DNA from: Cryptosporidium bovis
Lineage: Eukaryota > Apicomplexa > Conoidasida > Eucoccidiorida > Cryptosporidiidae
Length of the DNA stretch: 64,000 nucleotides
Assembly (NCBI GenBank): GCA_009768925.2
Contig: VHIT02000046.1
Coordinates: forward strand, 1 to 64,000
Reading direction: 5' to 3'
This document shows, piece by piece, positions 1 to 10,100 of this stretch. Under the pieces are notes generated by a model. That model ran no database searches and was not told the origin of the DNA. It saw nothing but the letters and a program-made list of their open reading frames with translations. The position numbers and the translations under genes are program-made. The number at the start of each line of letters is the position of its first letter. Within the stretch, counting starts at the first letter, position 1.

Positions 1-134
1 CTACTCATTCTCCCCCACCTCCACCCTCTCATCCTCCCCCACCTGGACATCCGAAAATTTTGCCACATCACATTGATCTTATTGATTTAAACTCTGATCA
101 TCCGAAGTACCGTAGAAATGTTGGTTATATCTAA
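1..134 (+). CDS. 3' end of a Pro-rich C-terminal protein (partial)
   Basis: An open frame (third base of the window onward) runs in from the left edge and stops at TAA 132-134. It encodes the last 43 residues of a protein. The visible part has two proline runs (PPPPP and PPPP) with Ser/His/Gly, followed by a mixed-charge tail ending in RRNVGYI. The other two forward frames stop at 90 and within the first 80 bases. I do not recognise the family; Pro-rich tails of this kind occur in splicing and cytoskeletal proteins, which is not enough for a name. The start lies outside the window. Confidence 0.55.
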   Translation, partial: THSPPPPPSHPPPPGHPKILPHHIDLIDLNSDHPKYRRNVGYI

Positions 135-1328
135 ATATGTGTTCTCTTTTATTTGATATATTAAGTGTATTTAACATTTAATGACACTTAATCAAAAAAA
201 ATTCGCGTAAAGAAAAGGTCTTGTTTGGTAGCTATGTATTGTATCGTTAAATTGGCTTCCCCCCCCCCCCTATTTGTGACTTAAATTCAACTCCATAATA
301 TTTTATTTGGAATTCAACTCATATTTCACCGTGTTTTCATCTTGTAAGGTTATATTGTTAGTCTGATTATTGATCTGGTTCAAATTTATTTTCTAAAATG
401 GGGGGGTTTATTTGGTCAGAAATCAATGCCTGACATGCTAGTATTGTTAGGTTTTATGCAGTTTGTTTATATTTTGTACTCTAATGAAGCAGGTAAATAT
501 TAGATTTTTACAATTACAAAGCTACTTTCTATACTGAAAATTAGGAAACTTTGTGAGGGCCTACGTGTTAAATATTATTAATACCAGTTAAATTGACATT
601 TAGCCGAGTACTGAATTTGTTTTTGAGTTACACAAATGTACTTTTCCGAGTTATCTGTTTTTTCTTTAGTCACTTTTTAACTAACAATTTTACATGTATG
701 ATTTGGCGGGTCGCACGGCCCGCCCCATTGCCCACGGTCCTAGTGAGATGCAAGGTACAGGCTTGCTCAACGGTAAATAATTACTACTAAAGTCAACAGA
801 GTGAAACGTAACTAACACATTGCCTTCGATATACTCCAGACTATGTAACGTCAACTAAAGTCAATCCATTACTCCTACGAAGTGGAAAATAGAGAATGCA
901 GAATCTTTTAACAAATCAAGGAGAAATGTGAAGGAAAACAATACTGACAAAATAAGTTCTTATGGTACTATATCCTATTGCAGCAATTATTTGACAATGC
1001 AATAGATAAACAGTAATAAAGTGCTTCCCCTCATACTAAGTAGGCCAAGATATATTTAAGTGTATATGCACAACATATAACTGACCAAAAAATGAATCAC
1101 CAATAATAACCATTTTGTCCATATTTGTCGATATGCTGTCATACTTTCATCTAATACAAATACAATAGGTATGAATAAGAAAACGGGTTTATAGGTATAA
1201 GTAATTAGTATATGTATTAGAATCATCCCTTACTGTCTCAATATAACAAATGTTATATTTTTAACAGAAGTTTCAAAACTTGTAGCAAATAGAATTTTAC
1301 TTTTTTTTTATTATTTGAAAAGAACAGC
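135..1328. other. Intergenic, about 1.2 kb, no confident protein gene
   Basis: This is AT-rich spacer between the partial gene and the 3' end of profilin. It holds a run of 12 C (259-270), a run of 7 G (400-406), and one compact GC-rich island at about 702-770 that is listed separately as a possible structured RNA. Small open frames here look random. Confidence 0.6.
702..770 (+). ncRNA. Candidate structured RNA or regulatory hairpin island
   Basis: A GC-rich island sits in AT-rich spacer. GGCGGG (705-710) pairs with CCCGCC (719-724) around an 8-base loop. A second hairpin, GCAAG (750-754) with CTTGC (762-766), follows. The first stem begins inside TTTGGCGGG (702-710), which is also a good E2F-type site, so the segment could be promoter DNA rather than RNA. 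No tRNA, U-snRNA, SRP or RNase P signature was recognised. Strand is a guess. Confidence 0.25.
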
Positions 1329-1820
1329 TCAGTAACCTTGGGAAACGAGGTATTCAGCAAGTTGTAATGCAACTTTCTTGCAATTCCCAGAGGATTGTTC
1401 TTTGCTTTCATCATAAATTGCAATAACAGCCGAACCGTTTTGGGTATCGACAATAAAACAACCTCCCTGTGGTTTTGTACAGAAAATGACATGAACAGAT
1501 GCGTCGTTTTGTTGGAAATCTTTTTCTACACGAACAATCTTGTATTTATTTCCGCCAATCCAGACACCTTTTGGAGCTACACCTTCAGTAATTGCTTGTA
1601 ATATTGTGGACTGATCGTTAATCATTTCTGGTGCCTCTGTAACACCGTCAGCTTGTACCACATTCTCTTCATGGTCTTCTCTCACAAGAGTTTGCCATGC
1701 ATCGCCTTCATCAATACTGGCTGCATATAATGCACCATCAGATGTGGAACAAAGTCCACCTGCGCAAACGCTTCCTGTGTCAATTAACCACTCTTTTACG
1801 ATAGTATCCCAGTCAGACAT
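1329..1820 (-). CDS. Apicomplexan profilin
   Basis: Intact 163-residue profilin, the small actin-monomer-binding protein that supports gliding motility and invasion; apicomplexan profilins are also known TLR11 ligands in mice. The sequence opens with MSDWDTIVKEWL, has the profilin ligand-side Trp near the N terminus, an internal GVWIGGNKYKIVRVEKDF stretch, a GGCF strand, and the terminal helix KKVALQLAEYLVSQGY. It has the length and charged insert typical of coccidian/Cryptosporidium profilins, longer than the usual 125-140 residues of animal and fungal profilins. The gene is intronless and divergent from the GH31 gene at 3039. No alternative upstream start is in frame nearby. The family assignment is confident, and the end sequence strongly suggests Cryptosporidium. 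Confidence 0.95.
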   Translation of the reverse strand: MSDWDTIVKEWLIDTGSVCAGGLCSTSDGALYAASIDEGDAWQTLVREDHEENVVQADGVTEAPEMINDQSTILQAITEGVAPKGVWIGGNKYKIVRVEKDFQQNDASVHVIFCTKPQGGCFIVDTQNGSAVIAIYDESKEQSSGNCKKVALQLAEYLVSQGY

Positions 1821-3038
1821 TCTTATTACAACAGATGAGTAATCACAATATCAATGGTTTTATATTATTAAATAATTACAGATAGGATAGTTGAAATGTG
1901 TCACTTTTATTGTGAATGATTGCAAATGGTATCTAACTCCTTATACTTCTCGCTTTTTTACATGTATTAATAGGATATGTGCACGCATATACGCGCAACT
2001 AGGGGATTCGGCGTCATGTCTATACCGCCATTACGTATCAATAGAATTTATGTTAAAATAGATTGAAAATAAAATTGGCATTTAAGTCAAGGCTTAAATG
2101 ATGTAAAAAAAATGTGCACGAAAAAACAATTGATTTTAAAAAGGAGCTGTTTCGCTTAAAAACACACGAGTCTTAGACTGAGGCTTTTCTCTGAATTCTA
2201 TAGGTGAATTGGATCTGATAATTTATACTTTTTCCCACCTTTCTTCATATTAAAGTCACTAATCCGGAATATCTTTACATATATTTATTTCGCTAATATA
2301 TTTTGCACCTCTATATATCAATAAATTTAGATACTTTATCGCTATCCTTTGTTTTCTTAAATACACGTTTGCATGCGGAGAACTGCATTTGTCATTGTGT
2401 ACCGGTTCAAAGGGCAATTTGCATGTGGACAAAACCATAAAGAAAACAAAATAATAAAATATGAGCATTTTAATGACGCAATGTTTGATTTAAGTGAGGG
2501 AATAAAGGTTATTTATGCCCTGCATTTTAAATAATTGTGATAGGATGTAATTTTTAGAGCTAAAAAAAGATTATGCAAACACTAAATGTGGTAACGATGA
2601 AGATGATTAAATAAAGTAAATATTTTTGAAACGAGACATTATTTTCAAGAAATTAATTGCTTTTTAGTCAACACTGTGTTGTTGCCTGAATAATACATCT
2701 TTATTAAGTTAAAATAAATGTGGATTATATAAAAAATTCAAATGTTAAAACATGCTTAAAGCGCTGTAATATGAAGAAATATTATTTGTAAGAAATTAAT
2801 ATATCAATTGAATTAAAACTAATAAAAGATTAAATATTTAATAAATAAAACAAGCAAGAATAATGTGTTTAAGTTTTTAACATTAGAATTCTATATTTGT
2901 TTATGTACGGGGATATTTAAAATCCTAAAAGCAAAATTAAATACGAACATATTTTAAGTTAATTTACAGCATATCTTTACAGTTATAAGAAATAAAATAT
3001 TATTTTAAGGTTTATGTATTACATATAATGAAGATAAT
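1821..3038. other. Divergent intergenic region between profilin and GH31 gene
   Basis: 1.2 kb of strongly AT-rich DNA separates two divergently transcribed genes, so it should hold both promoters. I see no RNA gene, no repeat family and no convincing protein gene. A 69-codon open frame on the minus strand (2259-2468) has random composition. Confidence 0.6.
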
Positions 3039-6000
3039 ATGAAATATAAAGTCAGACTTGGATTGAGATATACTAGAATGAAACTAATAAAAGCAGTGAG
3101 GTCATTAATGGGAGTAATATTGACCTACACAAAGAGGAAGAAACAAAGAAGTGAGAAGACGTCGCCATTTGCAATAAGATATAGAGCATTCAGAAACCAT
3201 GTTAATGGAATAAGAAGAAATGATAGCAGTTTTTCCGTGTGGTTTGTAGATAAATCTTCGATATTAATAGGTGAGGAAAATACAAGAAAGGGTAAAGTGT
3301 GCACGTTATCTTTTTTGTTACTAAATAATTATAATAAAAAGCTACCACCATTGGAATTTAATATTAATTTATATACTATTGGTTCAGTAAGGATAAGGGT
3401 TAATGAAACAAATCAATTTGTAGAGTTTGAAAGATATAAATTGCCTTACAATGATATAATAAAGGATAAAGTATTGGATCATCATTTTTTGATTAAAAGT
3501 AAGAATTTTGTAAATATATCAGAAGATGATGATAATTCAATTTCAATATGTTTTAATATAAATAAAGTTAATATAAACAATGAAGAACCATATGATTCAA
3601 TTGAGGATAAACCTATATTTAAACTAAAAATAATATATAACCCATTTAAAATTGAAACATTTATAAACGAAGGAATTATACATTCGGTGAACTATAGTGG
3701 AAGTTTTAATTTCGAAAGAGCAAGACCATTTATAACAAGCTCACAAAACTCTGTTAAAAGGGAGGATCTAATGAAAATGAATAATGTTAATAAAGTTACT
3801 AACTACAATTACAATGATATATTCGATTTAATGGAAAAAAAGATGGGTATAGTGGATTATATTACCGAAATAAATAGTATTTTAGACGAAAGAAAGTACC
3901 AAAAAAAAGGATGGGAAACATTTTTTGGGAAAGATACCAAGGCCAATAATACTAATAATTTTGGTAATGCATCAAAATACCAAACAGTAGACGCATACGA
4001 TGTTTATAGCAAAAATGGTTGGTTTGACATTTACGACAGATTTCCAGATTACAAAGTTTATGGCCCCACTTCAGTAGGAATTGATATAAGAGTTCACAAT
4101 TCAATGGGAATATATGGTGGATCGGAGCATTGTTCAAAAATCGGTCTACCGCAGTACACAAATTCATATAGATTCTATAATTTGGACGTTTTTGCGTATA
4201 ATAATGATAAACCAGATGCACTATATGGTTCAGTACCATTATTAGTGAACTTGCACTCTAAGAAGAAATATGTTTCTGGGATGTTATGGCTAAATCCATC
4301 AGATACATTTATGGATATAAACAGAGAAACGAATGGAACTGAAAATAATAGAATCGATGCATTTAAAATCAGTAATGTTGATGTATGGTGGGTATCTGAA
4401 ACAGGAATAATTGACTTATTTTTATGGGTTTCAGACAATATAGAAGATTTATATTATAATTATCATGTTATGACGGGATTTCCCTCATTGACACCAAAAT
4501 TTGGGTTAGGTAAACACCAATCACGTTGGAATTATTTTACAAGTAATCAGGTAATTGATATATCTACAAAATATGAAAATAACAACATACCATTAGATTC
4601 TATATGGCTAGATATTGAGCATCTAGATAAGAGACAGTGTTTCACATGGGACAATAATAAATTCAATAATGTTCCTGAATTACTCAATGAACTAGATTCA
4701 AAAGGCCGTAATCTAATAGTAATAGCAGACCCACATATAAATGTAAATGAAAAATACCACGTATATAAAATGTTAAATAGCAACTATGAAATAATGGAAA
4801 ACAATATTGATATTAAGTCAAACTGGATAAAAATAAGGAATCAAAATAAATGGGAACACTTTGTAGGAATATGTTGGCCTGGAAAAGTGAAATATCCAGA
4901 TTTCTTAAATTCAAAAGTAAGAGATATGTACTCATTATTATATACGGAAAAGTATTACCCAATAATGAATTATTCGAATATAGGGTTTTGGATAGATATG
5001 AATGAACCTTCGGTTTTTTCATCATCAGAGTTAACATTGCCTAAATATTCATTTCATAACAATAATATTGAGCACAGGCAAGTACACAATATATATGGTT
5101 ATTATCACTTAAAATCAACATTTAATGGTTTATTAACATCAGCAACGCAAAGAGTAATCATGCTAAATGAAATATCAAATACTAATGAGATAGTGTCTTC
5201 AGTACAAAGCAATAGTATTGTAAATAATAATAAAAATAAAAAAAATTTAAATAATGAATTAAATGAAAGAATTAAAACAGATAAATTAATTCTGGATATG
5301 ATATCAAAAGGCAATAGATTAGTAATTGAAGATGATATAATGACACTAAAGAATGTAATAAAAAATATACAAAGGCCATTTATACTTACAAGATCATTTT
5401 TTATTGGCTCGCATTGTTACTGTTATATATGGACAGGAGATAACAAGTCGGATTATGATTCATTTATAAATGTGATACCCATGAATGTTACAAATTCTAT
5501 TTGTGGTATGTCATATACTGGGTCTGACGTAGGTGGTTTCTATGGGCATCCATGTGAATGCTTATTACTAAATTGGCATAAATTATCAATATGGATACCT
5601 TTTTATAGAGTACATTGCCATATTGACTCACCAAATAGAGAGCCGTGGGAATTTAAAGATGTGATAATGAATATTATTAGAGATCAAGTTAATATCAGAT
5701 ATGAATTGCTATTATTTTGGTACACAATTTCATTGAAATATTCAATATATGGAATACCAATATTAAAGCCGTTTAGTTGGCTATTATTTGAATATATGAA
5801 AGATAATAGAAATACACTAAAAAAATCAATACTAGATATATGCGAAAATAATTCATTCATTGTGGGTGATACGTTACTTATTTTCAATACTACACAAAGT
5901 AAATGTACGTGTAATGATAAAAACAAAACGGAAATTAACAGAACCTCAATAAATATTATATTACCAAACAATAATTTAAATGAAAATACTACATGGTATG

Positions 6001-7160
6001 ATTATTATTCATCAAAAATTTATATATTAAATAATGACAATTATATATTTGATTATATATTAGATGAGAATAAGCCGCTTCCATGTTATGTTAAAGAATC
6101 TAGTATAATACCATATCAAAAAGGGGCTGTGTTATCTTCAATACAACAAATACAATTACCAATAAGTTTAAAATTATACCTTAAATTACATCAAGTTGAT
6201 CTAGGTAATAAAGGTAAAGTTTCTAAAATTAATCTAGCTAGAGGAACGGTATTTTTAGATGATGGAATTTCGTATAATTATCTTTCCGGAGAATTTTTAT
6301 ATAACGAATTTAATGTAATAATTAAAGGAAATAAGAATAATAAATTAATATTACCAAAACCACATTCATTATCATCTTCTAGTCCATTTTCTGTTTCATA
6401 TTCAGGGTCTCAATCAAGGTCTATTTCATCTTCAGGATCGGGTTCAATATCTGATTTAGAGTCAAGTTCAGGCTCATATTTATATTCCGAATCTAAATCA
6501 GCGTCAGTATTAGAATCAGAAATATCACTGTTATCGGATTCTAAACAAAAAAATGAGGCAACACCCAATAAATCAAAATTGTTATATTTTGATTCAGCAG
6601 ATAATATAACACCGGATTTGTCAAATGGAAATTCAGTGACGAATTTATTATTAAAATCATCGCAAGTAACACCATCGTCAATTTACTCATCAATATCATC
6701 TTCATCTTTTTATTCAACGTCATCCTCATCATCAAATTCATTAGTTACAGACAGTACAATCGAAATGAAGAAAATATCAACAATAGTAAGTTCTAGTAGA
6801 ATAGTTTACCAAATACTTTCACAACATAAAACACTAAGAATATATGATAATAAAAGGAACAACTTTGTTGATATACCATCTAACATAGATGTTCTAAGGA
6901 ATAAATGGATATATAGAAATGATTTATTTTTGGAGTCTATATTAATATATGGATTGACTTACAAACCATTGGTTGTATTACTCAAAAACACATATATAAA
7001 TAACTATTATATTATTAAAATATTGGATTTTTCTGTTAGTAAAATGGATTCCTACAATAAAGGTGGTACAGATATTGAGAGTATTTACGAGATTGAAATA
7101 AATACAAAAAAGATGATTAACTTATTATCTAATGACTGGAAAATACTAATATATGCATAA
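3039..7160 (+). CDS. GH31 alpha-glucosidase, glucosidase II alpha-like
   Basis: 1373 residues. A glycoside hydrolase family 31 core is clear: substrate-side strand IDSIWLDIEH, nucleophile motif GFWIDMNEPSVF (Asp about 653), acid/base motif WTGDNKSDYD (Asp about 801), and the downstream GSDVGGFYG block. In eukaryotes this subfamily is ER glucosidase II, trimming glucose from N-glycans. Oddities: the N terminus is strongly basic with no clear signal peptide, so an upstream exon or other targeting is possible; a Lys/Asn-rich spacer of about 100 residues lies between the nucleophile and acid/base blocks; a Ser-rich low-complexity insert (about residues 1107-1245) interrupts the C-terminal beta domain. 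The usual GDNxAxW tryptophan is Tyr. A starch/amylopectin maltase role cannot be excluded. It converges with the condensin gene, with 13 bp between stops. Confidence 0.88.
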   Translation: MKYKVRLGLRYTRMKLIKAVRSLMGVILTYTKRKKQRSEKTSPFAIRYRAFRNHVNGIRRNDSSFSVWFVDKSSILIGEENTRKGKVCTLSFLLLNNYNKKLPPLEFNINLYTIGSVRIRVNETNQFVEFERYKLPYNDIIKDKVLDHHFLIKSKNFVNISEDDDNSISICFNINKVNINNEEPYDSIEDKPIFKLKIIYNPFKIETFINEGIIHSVNYSGSFNFERARPFITSSQNSVKREDLMKMNNVNKVTNYNYNDIFDLMEKKMGIVDYITEINSILDERKYQKKGWETFFGKDTKANNTNNFGNASKYQTVDAYDVYSKNGWFDIYDRFPDYKVYGPTSVGIDIRVHNSMGIYGGSEHCSKIGLPQYTNSYRFYNLDVFAYNNDKPDALYGSVPLLVNLHSKKKYVSGMLWLNPSDTFMDINRETNGTENNRIDAFKISNVDVWWVSETGIIDLFLWVSDNIEDLYYNYHVMTGFPSLTPKFGLGKHQSRWNYFTSNQVIDISTKYENNNIPLDSIWLDIEHLDKRQCFTWDNNKFNNVPELLNELDSKGRNLIVIADPHINVNEKYHVYKMLNSNYEIMENNIDIKSNWIKIRNQNKWEHFVGICWPGKVKYPDFLNSKVRDMYSLLYTEKYYPIMNYSNIGFWIDMNEPSVFSSSELTLPKYSFHNNNIEHRQVHNIYGYYHLKSTFNGLLTSATQRVIMLNEISNTNEIVSSVQSNSIVNNNKNKKNLNNELNERIKTDKLILDMISKGNRLVIEDDIMTLKNVIKNIQRPFILTRSFFIGSHCYCYIWTGDNKSDYDSFINVIPMNVTNSICGMSYTGSDVGGFYGHPCECLLLNWHKLSIWIPFYRVHCHIDSPNREPWEFKDVIMNIIRDQVNIRYELLLFWYTISLKYSIYGIPILKPFSWLLFEYMKDNRNTLKKSILDICENNSFIVGDTLLIFNTTQSKCTCNDKNKTEINRTSINIILPNNNLNENTTWYDYYSSKIYILNNDNYIFDYILDENKPLPCYVKESSIIPYQKGAVLSSIQQIQLPISLKLYLKLHQVDLGNKGKVSKINLARGTVFLDDGISYNYLSGEFLYNEFNVIIKGNKNNKLILPKPHSLSSSSPFSVSYSGSQSRSISSSGSGSISDLESSSGSYLYSESKSASVLESEISLLSDSKQKNEATPNKSKLLYFDSADNITPDLSNGNSVTNLLLKSSQVTPSSIYSSISSSSFYSTSSSSSNSLVTDSTIEMKKISTIVSSSRIVYQILSQHKTLRIYDNKRNNFVDIPSNIDVLRNKWIYRNDLFLESILIYGLTYKPLVVLLKNTYINNYYIIKILDFSVSKMDSYNKGGTDIESIYEIEINTKKMINLLSNDWKILIYA

Positions 7161-7173
7161 TACAAATAAATAA

Positions 7174-10100
7174 TTAAATTAAACCCATTCTGAAGTCGTA
7201 TTCTAATTCTTTAATTAATGTGTTATCTTGAATAATAGATGATAAATTATTTTTATAGTCTTTTAGTAATTCACCAATACATTTATGTACATCTTTTATA
7301 AATGGTGAACATGATTGTTTCATTAAGTGTTTTAGAGATAGCAACGTTGGTATTATATCAATAGCTAAACTTGCTTGTATTAATTCTTTCAATAATATGT
7401 TTGTACAATTTTTATTATTTAATTCACTTGGTTCAATAGCACTTTCTTGCACAATTAATTCGTTTTCATCTCCAAGAACATTGCTACTATTAATTTTTGT
7501 TGATATTTTATTATATGATTTTTTCGAATATTTATGGTAAATACATAGCTCTGGAGAATATAATAAATAAAGAGCATCCTTGAGCGTTTTTCCATCATTT
7601 TTGTCATATGAATCTGGTAATTTCAATATGTTACTTTGATCTATAAATAAAGCCAAAAAATCATGTACTATTCTTATTATTATTTCATTTTTTTGTTTAT
7701 CACTTAAATGATTGAATATAAATTTAAATATATATTTTTTCTCATCTTCATTAAATCCCTGTATAATTAGTTCTGAATTTTTCATAATCGACATTTTATC
7801 ATTAATATTTAATGCCTTTATACAAGGGTGATCTAGCCAATTGTTTAAGTAACACATTGTTTCTACGAAATTTTGTACCAATATTGATGTATTTGTCCTT
7901 AAAAGTATTCTCTCAAATATTCCGTGGGCTATATTCCTAATATTGTTATTTCTATCTACTAATGAATTTAATAACTTTAAAAAATAAGCTCCACGTAACT
8001 TTATATATCCTTGACCGATTAAATCAGAAAGTAATATTATCGCTTGCTTCCTTAATATTAACGTTTTATCTTCACTATTATTTTCTTTTCTATCTTTTAT
8101 TATTAAACTAAATAAATTAGATAAATGTGGATCAACTAACGTTGTATGTAATATATACAGGTCATGTAATAATATCACAATGTTATTTCTTATTGATAGT
8201 GGTGCATTGCTATCTAATACATCTGGTATTAAGTAATTCTTTATTATATTGTTTGCAATGTTATTATTTGAATAACAACCCTGTCCTAATGCTAATATCA
8301 ATACACTCATTATTGATTCTATGTGTTTTATGTTGATATCATTGTTTCCATCATTTTGGTAATTTGAATAAATATGTCCATAATACTTGTATAATTCCTC
8401 GATATATGGTATTATTAATTCAATGTTGTTTGAATCTATTATTTTCATTATTTTTACTATATCTTTTTTTTCTTTATTTGGAGAATTTGTGTTTATATTT
8501 GTTAATGTATAGTTTAATAAAAATAATTCGCCAAGTATTCTTACATTTAAAAAAACATTATTTGTAACATTTTGTCTTATTTTATTTATTTGAATTGATA
8601 ATTTATTTATACAACCTGTATATATTAATTCTATATTTTTTGATTTCTCTGATATTTCTGGAAAAATACATTTGAGATCAGAATTATTAATCAATTTTTT
8701 ATTCTTCAATATCCATGAATTCATCTCTTTGTTACTGTTCTTTTTACCATTCACCTCGTCCCACAAATATATTAAATATAATATTGTTGATAGCGATGAG
8801 GATGAAACAACAGTTCTTAGAAAAATATTATTGCTTTTATCAAATTCATCATAGTCTATTAACATTTTTGTTAATCTGGAATAAAAATCACAGTTATTAT
8901 ATATTATTTTTTCATACGATGATAGTAATTTATTCGATGTTTTATTATTTCCTGTATTTACATGAATATTGTATGATGACATTATTAGTTTATATATTTC
9001 AAGTAACGAATTCGTAATTAATAATAAGTTATTAAGTGAAATTGAACTGCTTATTATTTTTTTATCATCATATTCATTCATCACACATATTTCTAGTATT
9101 TTATATATATTTTCTGTTAATAAGTATAGATTATCATCCTGTATACCTATATTACTGTTTTGGTTAATGTAAACATATATCTCCTCCATTATTATAAATG
9201 GAAGGTCCGGAAATTCAATCTTCTTATCTGATAGATTGTTTTCTGTGCTATGATTAAATAATTTGATAAAAAAATCAATAAGTGTATTTAAAAATTCAAC
9301 CAATGGTTGTAATAACAATGGATATTTTTTAATTATATTTCTTATGCATATTCTGTATAAACTTATTGTCTGTATTTGATTTTCCTTATTGCTTTTTAAT
9401 GATATCCAAGAAAATACATATTCACTCTTCATGTTCATTATATACTCATAAACATTATCTTTATTATTATTGTAATTGATCATATACTCTGATAATTTTT
9501 TTATTTGCTCTAACAACATGTTATAGCATATTTCTGTTGTCTTGTCGACTATTATATTTTCAGTATCTATTATTGTTGGTAAGCCGTAATTTATCCACAT
9601 GTTAGATATCCATTTATATTGTGGTGAGTAACAATACAATGCATATAAACTTTGAAGTGAGTGCCTTCTTACTATTATTGATGAATCTGTCAATGTTTTC
9701 TTAAATATTTGCAATATATAGCTTTTCTTGTTTAATATGTTTACGTTCTTTGATTTTATATAGCTAAAAAAGCTATCCCATAATAATAATGACCCCTTTC
9801 TGCATATTGCTTTTTCGTCAAACACTAGTTCTATAATTATATCCATAATTGGAATAACAGGTTTGTTACTTTGAACAAAGTCATCTATTATTGCACTTAT
9901 ACCACTTAAAAATGATTTTTTATCATCCGCAACTCCATTCATTAATTCATATATCGCCGTTATTATCAAAGACAATATTGAAATTGATTTTATCCTGACA
10001 TTTGGTGAAATATCTTTCGTTCTTTCCAATAAAAATAAAATTAAATTATATAGCTGTAATGACATTTCACATTGTGCAAAATTAACATTGTTATCACTTA

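Noticed and set aside
2259..2468. 69-codon minus-strand frame between profilin and GH31
   Set aside because: Random composition with no motif, in a divergent promoter region.
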